The position numbers and the translations under genes were made by a program. From NCBI RefSeq assembly GCF_000179915.2, contig NC_014963.1:4650001-4714000 (forward strand): a stretch of 64,000 nucleotides of DNA, in the 5' to 3' direction. Source of the stretch: Terriglobus saanensis SP1PR4. Its GTDB lineage: Bacteria > Acidobacteriota > Terriglobia > Terriglobales > Acidobacteriaceae. Every line of letters starts with the position of its first letter. The first letter of the stretch is position 1. The notes below the pieces were generated by a model. That model searched no databases and had not been told where the DNA came from. It saw only the letters and a list, made by a program, of their open reading frames with translations. Shown piece by piece: positions 62,565 to 64,000 of this stretch.

Positions 62565-62805
62565 TATCTGGGTGCCCCGTACATCGCGCTTTTGCGATGT
62601 GCGGGAGGGATGCTTGTTCCGCTTTGGCTTTGAGATAGAGATATGAAGGCGGTTCGCGCTTCGCGCGAATACCAAGTCTTTGCTTAACCTTTGTCATCCC
62701 GTAGCAAAGCGAAGGATCTGCTTTCGTTTCCTGATAAATCCGATTTTTGCGCTCTGCGCGACCCCCACCCTTTCGCAAAAAGCCGCGAAAGAATAGGGCA
62801 CCAGT
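62565..62805. repeat. Composite intergenic repeat, copy 5
   Basis: Includes a GGGTGCCCC hairpin (stem 62576-62587 with 62594-62605, 12 bp with one G-T), a GGTTCGCGCTTCGCGCGAA stem, TTTGTCATCCCGTAGCAAAGCG and GATCTGCTTTCG, and the GCGCTCTGCGCGACCCCCACCC...GCGAAAGAATAGGGCACC end module. No coding potential. Same modules as the copies at 10676, 12650, 24578 and 46066. Confidence 0.75.
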
Positions 62806-62809
62806 AAAG

Positions 62810-64000
62810 CTAGATGTCGGCTTCGACCTTCTCCGCGATGGGAGCCTTGGGGTACGGAGGTCCATGGTGCAGGGCGTCTTCCAGCTCCTTGTCGTATCCG
62901 TAGATGTCGGTGAAGAAGTGCATGTCTCCATCTTCCCCGGGATAGGCCGTGGCGTAGAAGATCACAATAGGGATTGGATGCGAGAGCAGGACGGTCTTAT
63001 TGTCCTGCCCGTTTTCCATTGCTTCGTGAATGCTGTCGTCGTTCCACTTCGAGTTATCGCGGAGCACCCACGCCGCCAGCTTTTCCGGCTCCTGCAAACG
63101 CACGCAACCATGCGAGAAGTCGCGTTTGGAGCGGGAGAATAGCTCCGTCGCAGGCGTGGAGTGGAGATAAACATTGAAGGTATTGGGGAAGAGAAACTTT
63201 ACCAGGCCGAGGGAGTTCTTAGGACCGGGCTTTTCGCGGACGATCACACCCGCGCGTGCCACCTGCTCCGCACTCGCGGAGACTGGATTGCCTTTGTTGT
63301 CGACTGTCTCAAAGTTGTGCGATGCCAGGTAGCCACTGCTGGCGCGCATGTGGGGCGCGATCTCCGCCTTCATGATCGAGGGCGGCACATTCCAGAAAGG
63401 ACGGAAGACGAGGTACTTCATGTGGTCCGTGATGACCGGCGTGCGGTGCTCCTTGACGCTTTGTCCCACGACGACGCGCATGGAGAACTCCTCATGGTGT
63501 CCGTCGGAAAACGCGCGCAGCGTGTACTCCGGCAGGTTCACCATGATGGCCGCATTCTGGTACTCATCCGACAGCCAACGCCAGCGTTCGAGTGTATCTG
63601 TCAGCTGATTGATGCGCACGCCGAGCGGCGTGTTAAGCGCGTTGACGGTATCCTTGCCGATCTTTCCGTCTTCTTCGATGCCGTGCCGATGCTGGAATTT
63701 CTTGAGCGCATCGGTGAGCTGCGGATCGTAGGTCGAAGCGCTGACGGTATCGGGCACGTTGTCCAGATCGCCGAAGAGCGCGAGCCGACCGGAGAGTGCC
63801 TGCGAACCAGCCCAGGGCTTACCGGGTTCGATGGATTTGCCCGTCACCATGGGAACGGGCGAGGTATGGTCCTGCGGCAGCAGGCCGACGTAGTGCACGA
63901 TGGCAGCCTTGGTGGCGCGATACTCGGGCGACTGCGGCTCTGCGTCGTTGAGCGCATCGTCCACATCGGTGGAGTCGATCAGGCGCTCCTGTACGAACTG
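62810..64000 (-). CDS. L,D-transpeptidase (YkuD), 5' part cut by window edge
   Basis: The visible 397 residues carry a peptidoglycan-binding-like segment (YDPQLTDALKKFQHRHGIEEDGKIGKDTVNALN) and a YkuD catalytic domain with the SHGCVRL motif (catalytic Cys, DFSHGCVRLQEPEKLA) and upstream HSTPATELFSRSKRDF. These enzymes form 3-3 cross-links or attach proteins to peptidoglycan; the layout resembles LdtD (YcbB) type. The frame is open to the window edge with no stop, so the N-terminus, probably with signal peptide, lies outside. Confidence 0.93.
   Translation of the reverse strand, partial: QFVQERLIDSTDVDDALNDAEPQSPEYRATKAAIVHYVGLLPQDHTSPVPMVTGKSIEPGKPWAGSQALSGRLALFGDLDNVPDTVSASTYDPQLTDALKKFQHRHGIEEDGKIGKDTVNALNTPLGVRINQLTDTLERWRWLSDEYQNAAIMVNLPEYTLRAFSDGHHEEFSMRVVVGQSVKEHRTPVITDHMKYLVFRPFWNVPPSIMKAEIAPHMRASSGYLASHNFETVDNKGNPVSASAEQVARAGVIVREKPGPKNSLGLVKFLFPNTFNVYLHSTPATELFSRSKRDFSHGCVRLQEPEKLAAWVLRDNSKWNDDSIHEAMENGQDNKTVLLSHPIPIVIFYATAYPGEDGDMHFFTDIYGYDKELEDALHHGPPYPKAPIAEKVEADI

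Overview
The window looks like a chromosomal segment of a soil Acidobacteriota, most likely class Terriglobia, family Acidobacteriaceae (Terriglobus, Granulicella or Edaphobacter type). The main signs are two copies of a PadR regulator plus an MacB/FtsX-type duplicated permease (the acidobacterial ADOP family), a TIGR03435-type secreted protein, a cell-surface beta-helix/Ig-like protein with the C-terminus typical of this group, and moderately high GC with dense, mostly monocistronic or short-operon organisation. There is no phage or plasmid backbone, no rRNA, no CRISPR array and no recognisable insertion sequence. The small mobile-looking content is a VapBC-like pair, a RelE/ParE-like cassette, two AT-richer islands of orphan genes and a family of dispersed intergenic hairpin repeats.

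Layout. 1-2.1 kb: trpA (cut by the window edge) and trpB, preceded by a perfect 11-bp intrinsic terminator and a possible aromatic-rich leader peptide. 2.1-5.4 kb: ECF sigma factor and zinc-finger anti-sigma facing an exported metallophosphoesterase coupled to a diheme cytochrome c. 5.6-8.5 kb: a glycerophosphodiesterase with apparently permuted domain order, an AT-richer orphan pair and a glycine-zipper protein. 8.5-10.2 kb: trpF, trpC and tRNA-Leu(CAG). 10.4-11.7 kb: an 85-residue histidine-kinase-dimerisation-like protein and a receiver domain carrying a histone H1-like lysine-rich tail. 11.9-14.1 kb: infC with a non-AUG start, a MerR-like/TPR protein and tRNA-Thr(CGT). 14.4-23.7 kb: envelope and housekeeping genes (N-acetylmuramoyl-L-alanine amidase, alaS, GGDEF protein, DUF429, recX). 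23.7-27.6 kb: secreted orphans and a toxin-like cassette. 27.8-30.7 kb: gyrA. 30.8-38.1 kb: methyltransferase, SDR, TIGR03435 protein, first PadR-ADOP module, a TolB-like remnant and a glyoxalase-fold protein. 38.2-42 kb: large surface protein and two small secreted proteins. 42.1-46.1 kb: glpK-glpD-glpF glycerol operon. 46.2-53.8 kb: glutathione peroxidase, cold-shock protein, DUF480, DUF1684, metallo-beta-lactamase-fold protein, VapBC and an exported Gfo/Idh/MocA oxidoreductase. 53.9-64 kb: CE15-like glucuronoyl esterase, a frameshifted membrane glycosyltransferase, a GT1-type glycosyltransferase, the second PadR-ADOP module, a DUF882 peptidase-like protein and a YkuD L,D-transpeptidase running off the window.

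The genes work in a few groups: tryptophan synthesis split into two clusters (trpC-trpF and trpB-trpA) about 6.6 kb apart on the same strand; glycerol and glycerophosphodiester use (GDPD, glpKDF); cell-wall remodelling (amidase, DUF882, L,D-transpeptidase); and plant-polymer use (CE15 esterase beside the Gfo/Idh protein). The observations I consider most worth following are the receiver/histone-tail protein with its nearby mini phosphotransfer-like protein, the permuted GDPD, non-AUG starts at infC and at the secreted gene at 24.8 kb, the trpB attenuator-like leader, and the covarying GGGTGCCCC hairpin repeats.
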